A stretch of 64,000 nt of DNA from Stutzerimonas stutzeri (GTDB lineage: Bacteria > Pseudomonadota > Gammaproteobacteria > Pseudomonadales > Pseudomonadaceae), in contig NZ_POUT01000004.1 in NCBI RefSeq assembly GCF_002890915.1, positions 248,001-312,000 on the forward strand, given 5' to 3'. The translations under genes were made by a program, and so were the position numbers. Below, piece after piece: positions 47,046-60,887 of the stretch. Each line of letters begins with the position of its first letter. Positions within the stretch are counted from its first letter, which is position 1. The notes beneath the pieces are model-generated. The model worked only from the letters and a program-made list of their open reading frames with translations. It ran no database searches and was not told the DNA's origin.

Positions 47046-47570
47046 TCAGTCGAGTGCGGCGGCGGCCCAGGCCGGGCAGGCGGCCTCTTCGATGCGCACT
47101 GCGCAATGGGCCGGCACCTGTGGGAAAAGTTCCAGCAAATCCGCACTGTGCAGGCGGATGCAGCCGTGGGAAAGCGGCACGCCCAAGGGCTCGTGGTCCG
47201 GTGTGCCGTGCAGATAGATATAGCGGCGGAACGTATCGACCTCGCCAAGCCGGTTCACACCGGGCTCGCAGCCACTGAGCCAGAGTATCCGGGTAAGGAT
47301 CCAGTCGCGACCGGGAAACCGTGCGTGCAGCGCCTCGGACCAGACCTCGCCGGTCCAGCGCCGCCCGCGCAGCACCGCCCCGGCCGGCAACCCTTCGCCG
47401 ATACGCGCGCGTACCTGGTGCAACCCGCGCGGCGTGCAACCGGAGCCATTGCGCTCGCCAACACCGTTACGCGCGGTGGAAACGGGCAGACGAAGGCGCA
47501 GCCGGCCTTCGGCGAAGCCGTAAAGTCGTTGATCGGCAATGGAGATATGCAACAGGTCGAGAGGCGTCAT
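47046..47570 (-). CDS. L,D-transpeptidase (YkuD) family protein
   Basis: A 174-residue YkuD-fold protein with the conserved histidine in YIYLHGTPDHEP and the catalytic cysteine in PLSHGCIRL (about 138-146). No signal peptide is visible from the start at 47570, so it may be cytoplasmic, or the true start or export route is unusual. It is 15 nt upstream of nagZ on the same strand, linking it to peptidoglycan metabolism. No clear ribosome site. Confidence 0.85.
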   Translation of the reverse strand: MTPLDLLHISIADQRLYGFAEGRLRLRLPVSTARNGVGERNGSGCTPRGLHQVRARIGEGLPAGAVLRGRRWTGEVWSEALHARFPGRDWILTRILWLSGCEPGVNRLGEVDTFRRYIYLHGTPDHEPLGVPLSHGCIRLHSADLLELFPQVPAHCAVRIEEAACPAWAAAALD

Positions 47571-47609
47571 AGGCGGCTAGCTTAGCCGATAGACCGCCGG
47601 CCTTGTAGC

Positions 47610-48317
47610 TCAAGCCTTGGCCGGCATCGCCACCGCGTTGCGCCTGGCCACCGGCTGCGCCTGCGCGAGCGTGGCATCCTCGACGCCACTATCGGCACGC
47701 ATGCCCGCCGCGAGAAAAGGCACCATCATGCGCATGACCTGCTCGATGGAGGTCTTTACGCCGAAGTCGTTCTCGGCGATCGCCCGCAACGCCTTGATGC
47801 CCGACATGCTGAAAGCCGCCGCACCGAGCATGAAATGCACGCGCCAGAACAGCTCGAGGGGAGGAATCGCCGGCGCCGCCTCGTGCACCTTGAGCATGTA
47901 GCGGCGGAACACCTTGCCATACATATCTTCGAGGTAACGTCGCAGGTGGCCCTGGCTCTGGCTGAAGGACAGCCCCAGCAGGCGCATGAAGATGGACAGG
48001 TCGTCGCCGCTGCGCGGCTTGACCGCCAGCGCCTGCTCGACGAGGATTTCCAGCAGCTCCTCCAGCGTGTCCGGCTTGCTCGTCAAGGCCTCGCGGCGGT
48101 CCAGTTCACGCTCGAGGCTGACGCAGAAAGGACCGAGAAAACGCGAGAAAACCGCCTGGATCAGCGCCTTCTTCGAGCCGAAGTGGTAATTCACCGCCGC
48201 CAGGTTGACCCCAGCCTTGCTGGTGATCAGGCGAAGCGAAGTCTCGGCGAAGCCTTTTTCCGCGAACAGCTGTTCCGCTGCATCAAGAATGCGCTCAACT
48301 GTTTCCGACTGCGCCAT
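47610..48317 (-). CDS. psrA: TetR-family regulator PsrA of fatty-acid degradation
   Basis: A 235-residue TetR regulator. The N-terminal helix-turn-helix is ERILDAAEQLFAEKGFAETS, then ITSKAGVNLAAVNYHFGSK. PsrA of Pseudomonas binds long-chain fatty acids or their CoA esters, represses fadBA and itself, and activates rpoS. I start at 48317 (MAQSETVERI, GGAGGGG ribosome site) rather than the longer frame. Identity rests on sequence, on the position next to lexA and on two PsrA-type operators at its own start region. Confidence 0.93.
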   Translation of the reverse strand: MAQSETVERILDAAEQLFAEKGFAETSLRLITSKAGVNLAAVNYHFGSKKALIQAVFSRFLGPFCVSLERELDRREALTSKPDTLEELLEILVEQALAVKPRSGDDLSIFMRLLGLSFSQSQGHLRRYLEDMYGKVFRRYMLKVHEAAPAIPPLELFWRVHFMLGAAAFSMSGIKALRAIAENDFGVKTSIEQVMRMMVPFLAAGMRADSGVEDATLAQAQPVARRNAVAMPAKA

Positions 48318-48332
48318 GCCCCCTCCGAAAGA

Positions 48333-48359
48333 CAAACATCCGTTTGAAACTTACGTTTC
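48333..48359 (-). promoter_or_regulatory. Two adjoining PsrA operators (autoregulation)
   Basis: CAAAC-ATCC-GTTTG (48333-48346) and GAAAC-TTAC-GTTTC (48346-48359) both fit the published PsrA consensus G/C-AAAC-N2-4-GTTT-G/C, sharing one base. They lie 16 nt upstream of the psrA start codon. Confidence 0.85.
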
Positions 48360-48462
48360 AGCCACCCACAAGTCAACCATGAAACCCCGCACGAGACTAG
48401 CGTCATCGTCGCAGGGCTTTCTCCCCCGCACCCAGCCGGCCCCGGGACCGGCGAAACAGTCA

Positions 48463-48514
48463 TTGCCAAGGCCCGATCACTGTATATAATCCCAGTCACT
48501 GTATAAAAGAACAG
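48463..48514 (+). promoter_or_regulatory. lexA promoter with two LexA boxes
   Basis: TTGCCA (48463-48468) and TATAAT (48485-48490) are 16 nt apart. Two LexA boxes of the CTG-N10-CAG form follow: CTGTATATAATCCCAG (48480-48495), which covers the -10, and CTGTATAAAAGAACAG (48499-48514), just before the ribosome site. This is classical autoregulation of lexA and sulA. Confidence 0.93.
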
Positions 48515-48522
48515 AGACCGCC

Positions 48523-49131
48523 ATGATCAAGCTGACGCCCCGCCAGTCGGAAATCCTCGCCTTCATCAAGCGTTGCCTGGAAGACAATGGCTACCCGCCT
48601 ACCCGCGCGGAAATCGCCCAGGAGCTCGGCTTCAAGTCCCCCAATGCGGCCGAGGAGCATCTCAAGGCGCTCGCCCGCAAAGGCGCCATCGAGATGACGC
48701 CCGGCGCTTCCCGCGGGATACGTATTCCCGACTTCGAACCCGCCCCCCAGGAATCCGGTCTGCCGATCATCGGCCGCGTCGCGGCGGGCGCTCCGATCCT
48801 GGCCCAGCAGCATGTCGAGGAATCCTGCCAGATCAACCCCACTTTTTTCCATCCACGCGCCGATTATCTACTGCGTGTTCATGGCATGAGCATGAAGGAC
48901 ATCGGCATTTTCGATGGCGACCTGTTGGCCGTGCACACCACCCGTGAAGCACGCAATGGCCAGATCGTGGTCGCGCGGGTCGGCGACGAGGTTACCGTCA
49001 AGCGCTTCAAGCGCGACGGCAAGAAAGTCTGGCTACTGGCGGAAAACCCGGAATTCGCCCCCATCGAGGTCGATCTCGAACATCAGGAATTGGTGATAGA
49101 AGGCTTGAGCGTCGGCGTCATACGCCGCTAA
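48523..49131 (+). CDS. lexA: LexA SOS repressor
   Basis: A 202-residue repressor. The winged-helix DNA-binding domain is at residues 1-65 ([20 protein letters not shown], then [20 protein letters not shown]). The self-cleavage site is A88-G89 in VAAGAPI, and the catalytic dyad is S123 (HGMSMKD) and K160 (EVTVKRF). RecA filaments stimulate the cleavage. sulA starts 10 nt after the stop. Confidence 0.97.
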   Translation: MIKLTPRQSEILAFIKRCLEDNGYPPTRAEIAQELGFKSPNAAEEHLKALARKGAIEMTPGASRGIRIPDFEPAPQESGLPIIGRVAAGAPILAQQHVEESCQINPTFFHPRADYLLRVHGMSMKDIGIFDGDLLAVHTTREARNGQIVVARVGDEVTVKRFKRDGKKVWLLAENPEFAPIEVDLEHQELVIEGLSVGVIRR

Positions 49132-49141
49132 GGAGAGGTTC

Positions 49142-49612
49142 ATGCAGTACCAGACCAGCACTTCCCGGCCACAACTTTCCCTGTTCGACGGCGTCATCGC
49201 CCATAGCCTGACGCCCTTCGGCGAGATGAAGCCACGCAGCAAGCCCGAGCAGGAACACCTGAGCGAACTGAGCCTCAGCGGCAGCAGTGAACATTGCCAC
49301 CTGCTGCTCGCGCCCATCCTGCGCGAACTCGGTGATGCCGCGGACAGCCGCTGGCTGACCCTGATCGCCCCGCCCGCCTTTCTCTCGCAGAACTGGCTGC
49401 GCAAGTGCGGGCTGAACCGTGAACGCATCATCCTGCTGCAGCCACGCGACGCCGAAGGCGCACTCGGGCTCGCCTGCAAGGCGCTCGCTTCGGGCTGCAG
49501 CCACACCGTCGTCAGTTGGCTCGGGCAACTCGACGCCCTCACCCGCAACAAGCTGCGCGCCTCCGCCGCGCTTGGCGAAGCGCAAAGCCTCAATATCCGC
49601 CTGGGTTGTTGA
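49142..49612 (+). CDS. sulA: Cell-division inhibitor SulA
   Basis: A 156-residue SOS protein that blocks FtsZ polymerisation during DNA damage. It has a disordered N-terminus (residues 1-40) and a RecA-like fold (CHLLLAPILRELGDAADSRW, LTLIAPP, SHTVVSWLGQL). AAGGAGAGG gives a strong start. The 10-nt spacing from lexA shows co-transcription under the two LexA boxes. Confidence 0.93.
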   Translation: MQYQTSTSRPQLSLFDGVIAHSLTPFGEMKPRSKPEQEHLSELSLSGSSEHCHLLLAPILRELGDAADSRWLTLIAPPAFLSQNWLRKCGLNRERIILLQPRDAEGALGLACKALASGCSHTVVSWLGQLDALTRNKLRASAALGEAQSLNIRLGC

Positions 49613-49687
49613 GTCGCAAAGCACAGGGAACGTGCTGCCCTCCTCCGAAGCAGGCCCTCGACCTGCTGCCACCGACCGCCTCCCGCC

Positions 49688-49924
49688 TCAATGCAGAACG
49701 CGCGGTTCCTCGTCCTCCCGCTCGAAATCGCCTTCCGTCATGCGGCCGGCCATCTGCACCCCGACATTGAACATTGCCTTGGCGATCTCGACATGCTGCC
49801 CCTGCAGGAACAACTTGGCATCATCGGAGAAATCCAGCGTGACCAGCACCTCCTCGTCCTCGGCGCGGCGAAGCACGATGCGCCCGTCGGGTAGCTCGAC
49901 GATTTCCAGAAAAGATGTAGGCAT
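49688..49924 (-). CDS. Conserved small protein of unknown function next to sulA
   Basis: A 78-residue acidic, soluble protein (MPTSFLEIVELPDGRIVLRR...), with a beta-rich N-terminus and an acidic C-terminus (EGDFEREDEEPRVL). GCGGAGC precedes the start. The position after sulA corresponds to a conserved small hypothetical in P. aeruginosa as I recall. No domain recognised. Confidence 0.75.
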   Translation of the reverse strand: MPTSFLEIVELPDGRIVLRRAEDEEVLVTLDFSDDAKLFLQGQHVEIAKAMFNVGVQMAGRMTEGDFEREDEEPRVLH

Positions 49925-50112
49925 GGATCAGCTCCGCATGAAAGGCGGGCATTGTACCAGCCGACTACCGACAGAACAGCTGTTGGCCGACCGAAGCAGG
50001 TCTTCATTGCCTCCCATCGGAAGAGCGATCATGCACGCGGCAATGCCAACAACGTAGGATGTGCTGAAAAAGAAAGTGGGCGTCTCGATGCGCCCCGAGA
50101 ACAGGACTGCAC

Positions 50113-50952
50113 ATGACGATCCGCACCTTGCTGCTCACCACCCTGGCCATGCTTGCATTCGCCGGCAACTCGATTCTTTGCCGCATTGCCCTGAGGGACA
50201 CCGGCATGGACCCTGCCAGTTTTACCGGGCTGCGTATATTCGCCGGAGCAATCGCGCTCTGGCTGCTGCTGCGCATCCGTCGGCCCAACCAACCGCTGAG
50301 CGGAGACTGGCTCAGTGCGTGCGCCCTGTTCGCCTATGCCGCGAGCTTCTCCTTCGCCTATCTCAGCCTGGATGCGGGGGCCGGTGCGCTGCTGCTGTTC
50401 GGCGCGGTGCAGCTGAGCATGCTGGCCTGGGGCTTGCTGAAGGGCGAGCGGTTCAGCCGAGGGCAGATAATCGGCCTGCTGCTCGCCCTGAGCGGGTTGC
50501 TGATCCTGTTGCTGCCGGGAAGCCGCGCACCGGCGCTCGGTGGTGCCCTGCTGATGCTGCTGTCAGGTGTGGCCTGGGGCGTGTATTCGCTGCGGGGACG
50601 GGCGGCCAGCAACCCGCTCGCGGCAACCGCGGGCAACTTCGCCAGGGCCGTTCCATTCGCAGCGCTGCTGTGCCTCATCCTGATGGGGCAGCAGCAATGG
50701 GATCGGGCCGGCGTGGTCTATGCGCTACTCTCCGGCGCACTGACATCGGGAATCGGCTACGCCATCTGGTACGCGGCCATACCCGGCCTGGTGGCGATAC
50801 AAGCTGCCAGCGTACAGCTCAGCGTACCCCTGCTCACCGCAATTGCCGGCGCCCTGCTGCTGGGGGAGGCGCTGACGGCAACGCTGCTCATCTCCGGCGC
50901 GGCCATACTCGGCGGCATCGCCCTGGTGCTGAGGATCAGGTACCGCGCATGA
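50113..50952 (+). CDS. EamA/DMT-superfamily transporter
   Basis: A 279-residue inner-membrane protein with ten predicted helices in two EamA repeats (residues about 5-135 and 145-275). The first repeat has FAGNSILCRIALRDTGMDP and the second ASVQLSVPLLTAIAGALLLGE. The substrate is unknown; relatives export amino acids or metabolites. It is an insertion relative to the psrA-lexA-sulA-topA order I know from P. aeruginosa. Confidence 0.88.
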   Translation: MTIRTLLLTTLAMLAFAGNSILCRIALRDTGMDPASFTGLRIFAGAIALWLLLRIRRPNQPLSGDWLSACALFAYAASFSFAYLSLDAGAGALLLFGAVQLSMLAWGLLKGERFSRGQIIGLLLALSGLLILLLPGSRAPALGGALLMLLSGVAWGVYSLRGRAASNPLAATAGNFARAVPFAALLCLILMGQQQWDRAGVVYALLSGALTSGIGYAIWYAAIPGLVAIQAASVQLSVPLLTAIAGALLLGEALTATLLISGAAILGGIALVLRIRYRA

Positions 50953-50970
50953 TGCCGCGGCGGGCGCGTC

Positions 50971-51489
50971 TCACCACTCCGTCAGCGATTCACGAAAGCG
51001 CAACGCCAAGCCCTTGAGGTTCTGCCGCCAGGCCTCCAGTTCGGCCCGTGGCAAGGGCGGGACTTCCTCTTCGAGACTGACCGCCTCGATCAGCGGCTGG
51101 CGCGGATCGGTCTTGACCTTCGCCGGCGCCCGTGGCGCCTCGAACAGCGCGTCATAGGCATCGAGCAGTTGAGACAGCCAGGTATCCGGCTGCTCGGACA
51201 ACTCCAGCAGTTCGGCAAGTTCGGGGCTCGGCGCGGCTTCGAGCACGTCACGGGTGAGGAACGCCGCCACCGCGCGGGCACCCGCGCCGGACGTGCGATA
51301 GTAGCCGGCGATCTCGTGGCACAGCCCCAGCAGAGCGCCGTAGAGATGGAACAGGCAGGCTTCGCGCTCGGCCTGGATCAACCCCTGGGAGTTCAGCGAC
51401 GCGGCCTCTTCGGCCTTGCGCCAGCTATCCAGCGACAGGCCGGCGAAAAAGATCTTCTGGTTGGTGCGGGTGTAGAGCTCGTGAGCCAT
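50971..51489 (-). CDS. Conserved protein of unknown function upstream or downstream of topA (DUF6586-like)
   Basis: A 172-residue, mostly alpha-helical soluble protein starting MAHELYTRTNQKIFFAGLSL. CGGAGAG precedes the start at 51489. A homologue sits beside topA in P. aeruginosa, and I recall it as DUF6586. No catalytic motif is visible. It lies 169 nt downstream of topA on the same strand. Confidence 0.75.
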   Translation of the reverse strand: MAHELYTRTNQKIFFAGLSLDSWRKAEEAASLNSQGLIQAEREACLFHLYGALLGLCHEIAGYYRTSGAGARAVAAFLTRDVLEAAPSPELAELLELSEQPDTWLSQLLDAYDALFEAPRAPAKVKTDPRQPLIEAVSLEEEVPPLPRAELEAWRQNLKGLALRFRESLTEW

Positions 51490-51658
51490 GGGATGCTCTC
51501 CGAAAAGGGGATGTTGCAGAGAATGAACCTTCGCGCGGCATCGCGCCAATAGCACGTCCGTGTCACTGGGGGGGGATAACGGAAGCTGGCCACGGCGCCG
51601 GTATCGAAGCGCGCCGGCCCAAGCGCCCGCTCATCGGACACCGGGCCGGCAAGGCCTG

Positions 51659-54259
51659 TCAGCGCTTGTCTTCGACCTTCCATTTGCCGCCGTCGTAGAA
51701 GGCCTTCCAGCCGGTGGGCTTGCCGTTGACCTCGGACTGGACGTACTGCTCCTTGCTCTTGCGGCTGTAGCGGATCACTGCCGGACGGCCTTCCGGGTCC
51801 TGCCGCGGCGCCTCGAGCAGGAAGTGATACTTCGGATCGATCTCATCCTTGTGCGGGATCAGCTCCTGCACCAGCGGCGCGCGGGTTTCGCGGTTCTTCG
51901 GGAACTGGCTGGCGGCGAGGAACAGCCCCGAAGCGCCGTCGCGCAGCACGTAGGTGTCGTCGACCTTCTCGCAGCGCAGTTCCGGCATCTTCACCGCATC
52001 CATCTTCGGCGGCGCCGGCTCACCGTTCTTCAGCAGCTTGCGGGTGTTCTTGCACTCGGCATTGGTGCAGCCGAAGAACTTGCCGAAACGGCCGGTCTTG
52101 AGCTGCATTTCACTGCCGCACTTGTCGCATTCCAGGCTCGGCCCCTCGTAGCCCTTGATGCGGTACTGGCCCTTCTCGATTTCATAACCGGAGCAATCCG
52201 GGTTGTTGCCGCAGATATGCAGTTTCTGCGTCTCGTCGAGCAGATAGGCATCCATTGCGGTGCTGCAGATCGGGCAGCGACGCTTGCCAAGCAGCACGCG
52301 GGACTCGGACTCGCCCTCGTCATCGGCGGCGATCTCGTCACCTGGGATCAGGTTGACCGTCGACTTGCAGCGCTCCTTCGGCGGCAGGCTGTAGCCGGAG
52401 CAGCCGAGGAACACACCGGTCGAAGCGGTGCGGATCATCATCGGCCGGCCACAGACCTTGCACGGGATGTCGGTCAGCGTCGGCTGGTTGGCGCGCATGC
52501 CGTTCTCGCTGGCCTCGGCGACTTCCAGTTTCTTGCGGAAATCGCCGTAGAACTCGTCGAGCACGTGCTTCCAGTCGCGCTCGCCCTGGGCGACGTCGTC
52601 CAGGTGCTCTTCCATGCCGGCGGTGAAGCCGTAGTCCATCAGGTTGTTGAAGCTCTCGGAGAGGCGTTCGGTGACGATGTCGCCCATCTTCTCCGAGTAG
52701 AAACGACGGTTGTGCAGCGAGACGTAGCCGCGATCCTGGATGGTCGAAATGATCGCCGCGTAGGTCGACGGCCGGCCGATGCCACGCTTCTCCATTTCCT
52801 TGACCAGGCTGGCTTCGGAATAGCGCGCCGGCGGCTTGGTGAAGTGCTGGCTCGGATCGAGCTTGAGCAGCTTCATGTCGTCGCCCTTGTTCATTTCCGG
52901 TAGCACGTCGTCCTCGCCGGCCTTGCTCTGCTGCGGCATGACTTTGGTGTAGCCGTCGAACTTGAGGATGCGGCCCTTGGCGCGCAGCTCGAAGTCACCG
53001 GCGCTGACCGTCACGCTGGTGGACAGGTACTGCGCTGGCGGCATCTGGCAGGCAACGAACTGGCGCCAGATCAGCTCATACAGGCGCTCGGCGTCGCGCT
53101 CCATGCCGGACAGCTGGTTGGGCCGCAGGTTGACGTCGGACGGGCGGATCGCCTCGTGCGCCTCCTGAGCGCCCTCCTTGCTCGAATAGACGTTGGGCTT
53201 CTCGGGCAGGTATTTGTTGCCGAACTCGTCCTCGATGAAGCCGCGCACCATGGCGATGGCGTCGGCCGAGAGGTTGGTCGAGTCGGTACGCATGTAGGTG
53301 ATGTAGCCCGCCTCGTAGAGCCGCTGGGCCATCATCATGGTCTTCTTCACGCCGAAGCCCAGGCGATTGCTCGCCGCCTGCTGCAGGGTCGAGGTGATGA
53401 AAGGCGCCGACGGCTTGCTGCTGGTCGGCTTGTCCTCGCGCTTGCTGACGCTGTACTTCGCGCCCTTGAGCTTCTCCAGCGCGGCATTGGCCTGCGCCTC
53501 GTTCAGCGGCTTGAAGGCCTCGCCGTTCTCGCGGGCGACTTCGAAACGCACCTTGGCCTGCTGCGCGGTGGCCAGGTCGGCATGCACTTCCCAGTATTCT
53601 TCCGGAACGAAGGCGCGGATTTCACGCTCGCGCTCGACCACCAGCTTCACCGCCACCGACTGCACACGGCCAGCAGACAGCCCACGGGCGATCTTCGCCC
53701 AGAGCAGCGGCGAAACCATGTAGCCGACCACGCGGTCGAGGAAGCGCCGCGCCTGCTGCGCGTTGACCCGGTTCAGGTCGAGCTCGCCGGGCTCGGCGAA
53801 GGCTTCCTGGATCGCCTTCTTGGTGATCTCGTTGAACACCACGCGCTTGTAGCGGCTGTCGTCGCCACCGATGGACTCGCGCAGGTGCCAGGCGATGGCC
53901 TCCCCTTCCCTATCCAAGTCGGTCGCGAGATAGATGGTGTCGGCTTCCTTGGCCAGGCGGCGCAGTTCCTCGATCACCTTCTCCTTGCCGGGCAGGATCT
54001 CGTACTTGGCCTTCCAGCCGTGCTCGGGGTCGACGCCCATGCGCGCGACCAACTGGCGCTTGGCCTTTTCCTTGGGCGACAGCGCAGGCGCCTCGGCGGC
54101 GGCCTTGCCGCGCTTGACCGGCTCCTTGCTGGCCGAACCGCTGGTGGGGAGGTCGCGGATATGGCCGATACTCGACTTCACCACGTACTGGTTACCCAAA
54201 TACTTGTTGATTGTCTTGGCCTTGGCCGGTGATTCCACGATGACCAGCGATTTACCCAT
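51659..54259 (-). CDS. topA: DNA topoisomerase I
   Basis: Type IA topoisomerase that relaxes negative supercoils. The 866-residue protein starts [20 protein letters not shown] at 54259 (AGGA and GAG upstream); the longer frame is unsupported. The TOPRIM domain is at residues 1-150 with [11 protein letters not shown], and the catalytic tyrosine is about Y322 in [11 protein letters not shown]. Three four-cysteine zinc ribbons occupy the C-terminal third ([26 protein letters not shown]), followed by a basic tail. Confidence 0.97.
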   Translation of the reverse strand: MGKSLVIVESPAKAKTINKYLGNQYVVKSSIGHIRDLPTSGSASKEPVKRGKAAAEAPALSPKEKAKRQLVARMGVDPEHGWKAKYEILPGKEKVIEELRRLAKEADTIYLATDLDREGEAIAWHLRESIGGDDSRYKRVVFNEITKKAIQEAFAEPGELDLNRVNAQQARRFLDRVVGYMVSPLLWAKIARGLSAGRVQSVAVKLVVEREREIRAFVPEEYWEVHADLATAQQAKVRFEVARENGEAFKPLNEAQANAALEKLKGAKYSVSKREDKPTSSKPSAPFITSTLQQAASNRLGFGVKKTMMMAQRLYEAGYITYMRTDSTNLSADAIAMVRGFIEDEFGNKYLPEKPNVYSSKEGAQEAHEAIRPSDVNLRPNQLSGMERDAERLYELIWRQFVACQMPPAQYLSTSVTVSAGDFELRAKGRILKFDGYTKVMPQQSKAGEDDVLPEMNKGDDMKLLKLDPSQHFTKPPARYSEASLVKEMEKRGIGRPSTYAAIISTIQDRGYVSLHNRRFYSEKMGDIVTERLSESFNNLMDYGFTAGMEEHLDDVAQGERDWKHVLDEFYGDFRKKLEVAEASENGMRANQPTLTDIPCKVCGRPMMIRTASTGVFLGCSGYSLPPKERCKSTVNLIPGDEIAADDEGESESRVLLGKRRCPICSTAMDAYLLDETQKLHICGNNPDCSGYEIEKGQYRIKGYEGPSLECDKCGSEMQLKTGRFGKFFGCTNAECKNTRKLLKNGEPAPPKMDAVKMPELRCEKVDDTYVLRDGASGLFLAASQFPKNRETRAPLVQELIPHKDEIDPKYHFLLEAPRQDPEGRPAVIRYSRKSKEQYVQSEVNGKPTGWKAFYDGGKWKVEDKR

Positions 54260-54479
54260 GGAGAGGAGAGTTCCTGAATCGAGAGGTGAACAGAGGCGAC
54301 GCTTCGGCAGTGTGAATACCCGTGCCAGCGGCGGTCGGCAAGGCATCAGCGAACGCTAGCGCGGAATTTGCGAACGGCGGCCCACAAGCCTGCCCGTTAT
54401 CCCCCGATGACGTCTGGCGCGAATCAGCACCACTGAATGCCGGTAAACCGGACGCTGAAGGTTTCGCTCTGTCTAAAAA

Positions 54480-54500
54480 GCACCGCTATATATAGTGGCG
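54480..54500 (-). promoter_or_regulatory. AT palindrome in the topA upstream region
   Basis: CTATATATAG (54486-54495) sits inside a longer imperfect dyad and, on the minus strand, is followed by TTTTT. It may be a terminator for the DUF1653 gene or a -10 region for topA. The rest of the 284-nt gap shows nothing recognisable. Confidence 0.35.
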
Positions 54501-54543
54501 ATGGAGGTGAGGTCAAGCGCGAGCCTGCTGGCCGCATGCCAGC

Positions 54544-54777
54544 TCAACCCTCAAAAAGGCTCGGCTCGACCTCGATCAAGGCGAACCGCGGGACGGTTTC
54601 GCCATTGACATCGACGGTTTCGCTGAACATCGACAGCGGCCGAACCCAGAGGCCACGTTCCCCGTACAGCGCCTGATAGAACACCATCGGCTCTTCCGTC
54701 TCGGAATGCCGCGCCACGGCGAATACGCGGTATTCGGGGCCCTTGTAGTGGCGATAACGCCCCGGCTGCAACTGCAT
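54544..54777 (-). CDS. DUF1653 family protein
   Basis: A 77-residue protein starting MQLQPGRYRHYKGPEYRVFA at 54777, with METEEPMVFYQALYG-like spacing (SETEEPMVFYQALYGERGLW) and PLSMFSE, the usual DUF1653 pattern of a small beta-barrel. The family has no firm function. The terminator of fadA lies just upstream on the same strand, so the gene probably has its own promoter. Confidence 0.85.
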   Translation of the reverse strand: MQLQPGRYRHYKGPEYRVFAVARHSETEEPMVFYQALYGERGLWVRPLSMFSETVDVNGETVPRFALIEVEPSLFEG

Positions 54778-54796
54778 GCCTACCTCCACGCAACGA

Positions 54797-54833
54797 CAAA
54801 AAAGAAAAACCGGGGCACCAGGCCCCGGCTTCC
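54797..54833 (-). terminator. Terminator of the fadBA operon
   Basis: On the minus strand AAGCCGGGGCC (54832-54822) pairs imperfectly with GGTGCCCCGGTTTTT. The core GCCGGGGC / GCCCCGGT stem is followed by TTTTTCTTTTTT down to 54797. Confidence 0.85.
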
Positions 54834-54910
54834 ATGCACCGGCTGACAAACTCTGCCCGCGAACCTGCGGGCGCGGCTATCAGCCTAGCGCAGTCATTTG
54901 CATCTGTCTG

Positions 54911-58679
<3,769 letters not shown>

Positions 58680-60713
58680 ATGTCCCAAGCCCCCATCGCC
58701 CGCGCCGACACCGGCACCGACCCTTACCGCTGGCTGGAGAATCGCGACGCCGAGGACGTGCTCGCCTATCTCAAGGCGGAGAATGCCTATCTCGAGGAGC
58801 AGCTCGCCGACCAGGCCGAACTGCGCGAAACGCTGTTCCAGGAAATCAAGAGCCGCATCCGCGAAACCGATCTGTCGCTGCCCTCGCCCTGGGGTCCGTG
58901 GCTGTACTACCAGCGCACCACCGCCGGCGACGAGTACCCTCGCCACTACCGCTGCCCGCGCCCGCTGGACGGCTCGCTGACCGTCGATGAAAGCGCCGAG
59001 CAGCTGCTGCTCGACCCCAACGAACTGGCCGGTGGCGGTTTTCTTTCGCTCGGCGCGTTCAGCATCAGCCAGGACCACAGCAAGCTGGCCTACAGCCTCG
59101 ACCGCGAGGGCGACGAGATCTACCGGCTATTTGTCAAGGACCTGGCCAGTGGCGAAGTCAGCGCCCTGCCCTTCGACGACTGCGACGGCAGCATGACCTG
59201 GGCCAACGACAGCCAGACCCTGTTCTATGGCGAGCTGGACGACACCCACCGCCCGCACAAGATTTACCGCCACCGCCTTGGCGATACGGACAGCAGCGAG
59301 GTTTATCACGACCCGGACGGGCGCTTCTTCGTGCATTGCTACCGCGCCAGCTCCGAGCGCCAGCTGGTCATCCTTTCCCACAGCAAGACCACCAGCGAAG
59401 CCTGGGTGCTCCCGGCCGACGAGCCGCAGGGCCAGTGGACCTGCCTGGCGCCGCGCCAGGAGGAGCACGAATACTTCCCCGATCACGGCCTCTACGAAGG
59501 CCAGTGGAGCTGGTTGATCCGCAGCAACCAGGCCGGGATCAACTTCGCCCTGTATCGTGCCGACGAGGCGCGAGCGGGTCGCGAGCACTGGCAGGAGCTG
59601 GTGCCGCACAGCGACACGGTGATGCTCGAGGACGTCAGCCTGAATGCCGAGGCAATCACCCTCACCCTGCGCGAAAGCGGCCTACCCGTGATCGAGGTGC
59701 GGCCGCAGGGCGTCCAGCCCTATCGCCTGCAGTTGCCCGATGCGGCCTACAGCCTGCACGTGCAGCACAACCTGGAATTCACCAGCACGGTGATCCGCCT
59801 GCGCTACGAGGCGCTCAACCGCCCGGCGCAGATCCGCCAGCTGACCCTGGCCGATGGCACCCAGGCCGTACTCAAGGAAACTCCGGTGGAAGGGCCGTTC
59901 GACGCCGACGCCTACGAAAGCCGGCGCATCTGGGCCACCGCCGAGGACGGCACGCGAATCCCGATCAGCCTGGTGGCGCACCGCGACAGCTTCGGCAAGC
60001 CGGCGCCGCTCTATCTCTACGGCTACGGCGCCTATGGCCACAGCCTCGACCCCTGGTTCTCGCACGCGCGGCTGTCGCTGCTCGACCGCGGTTTCGTCTT
60101 CGCCATCGCCCACGTGCGCGGCGGTGGCGATCTCGGCGAGGCCTGGTACCGCGCCGGCAAGCTGGAGCACAAGCCGAACACCTTCAACGACTTCATCGCC
60201 TGCGCCGAGAAGCTGCTGGCCGACGGCTACACCACGCCGCAGCGCCTGGCCATCAGTGGCGGCAGCGCCGGCGGGCTGCTGATCGGCGCGGTGCTCAACC
60301 TGCGCCCGGAGCTGTTCGGCGCCGCCATCGCCGAGGTGCCCTTCGTCGACGTGCTCAACACCATGCTCAACGCCGACCTGCCGCTGACCGTGACCGAGTA
60401 CGACGAATGGGGCGATCCCAACCAACCCGAGGTGCACGAGCGGATCAAGGCCTATGCGCCCTACGAGAACGTCCGCGCCCAGGCCTACCCGGCGCTGCTG
60501 GCGGTGGCCGGCTACAACGACAGCCGCGTGCAGTACTGGGAAGCGGCCAAGTGGGTGGCCAAGCTGCGCGCCACCCGCAGCGACGACAACCTGCTGCTGC
60601 TCAAGACCGAGTTCGGCGCCGGCCATGGCGGCATGAGCGGGCGCTACCAGGCGCTCAGGGACGTGGCGCTGGAATATGCGTTCATCCTCAAGGTGTTCGG
60701 TATGGCCGGGTAG
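58680..60713 (+). CDS. ptrB: Oligopeptidase B (prolyl-oligopeptidase family)
   Basis: A 677-residue serine peptidase that cuts short peptides after Arg or Lys in the cytoplasm. The N-terminal seven-bladed propeller spans about residues 70-400. The hydrolase domain has YGYGAYG, HVRGGGDLGEAWY, the nucleophile S529 in SGGSAGGLL, the aspartate in YNDSRVQYWE and the histidine in GAGHGGMSGR. GGAG lies 7 nt before the ATG at 58680. Trypsin-like specificity is inferred from the family. Confidence 0.93.
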   Translation: MSQAPIARADTGTDPYRWLENRDAEDVLAYLKAENAYLEEQLADQAELRETLFQEIKSRIRETDLSLPSPWGPWLYYQRTTAGDEYPRHYRCPRPLDGSLTVDESAEQLLLDPNELAGGGFLSLGAFSISQDHSKLAYSLDREGDEIYRLFVKDLASGEVSALPFDDCDGSMTWANDSQTLFYGELDDTHRPHKIYRHRLGDTDSSEVYHDPDGRFFVHCYRASSERQLVILSHSKTTSEAWVLPADEPQGQWTCLAPRQEEHEYFPDHGLYEGQWSWLIRSNQAGINFALYRADEARAGREHWQELVPHSDTVMLEDVSLNAEAITLTLRESGLPVIEVRPQGVQPYRLQLPDAAYSLHVQHNLEFTSTVIRLRYEALNRPAQIRQLTLADGTQAVLKETPVEGPFDADAYESRRIWATAEDGTRIPISLVAHRDSFGKPAPLYLYGYGAYGHSLDPWFSHARLSLLDRGFVFAIAHVRGGGDLGEAWYRAGKLEHKPNTFNDFIACAEKLLADGYTTPQRLAISGGSAGGLLIGAVLNLRPELFGAAIAEVPFVDVLNTMLNADLPLTVTEYDEWGDPNQPEVHERIKAYAPYENVRAQAYPALLAVAGYNDSRVQYWEAAKWVAKLRATRSDDNLLLLKTEFGAGHGGMSGRYQALRDVALEYAFILKVFGMAG

Positions 60714-60887
60714 CGTCGGCACCCGGGGCGGTTCGGGTAATTGGAGCGGGCGGAGTTGCAGGCTGTCCACTGGAGCCTTCCGACGCCGAGCTGCAGCGAC
60801 CGAGGGACAATGCCCAGGCCGCCACCGGCAGCGACACGCTGAGGACGCCCCCGGCCGGGGGCTAGCGCAGGCGGGCCTACGGCCCGT

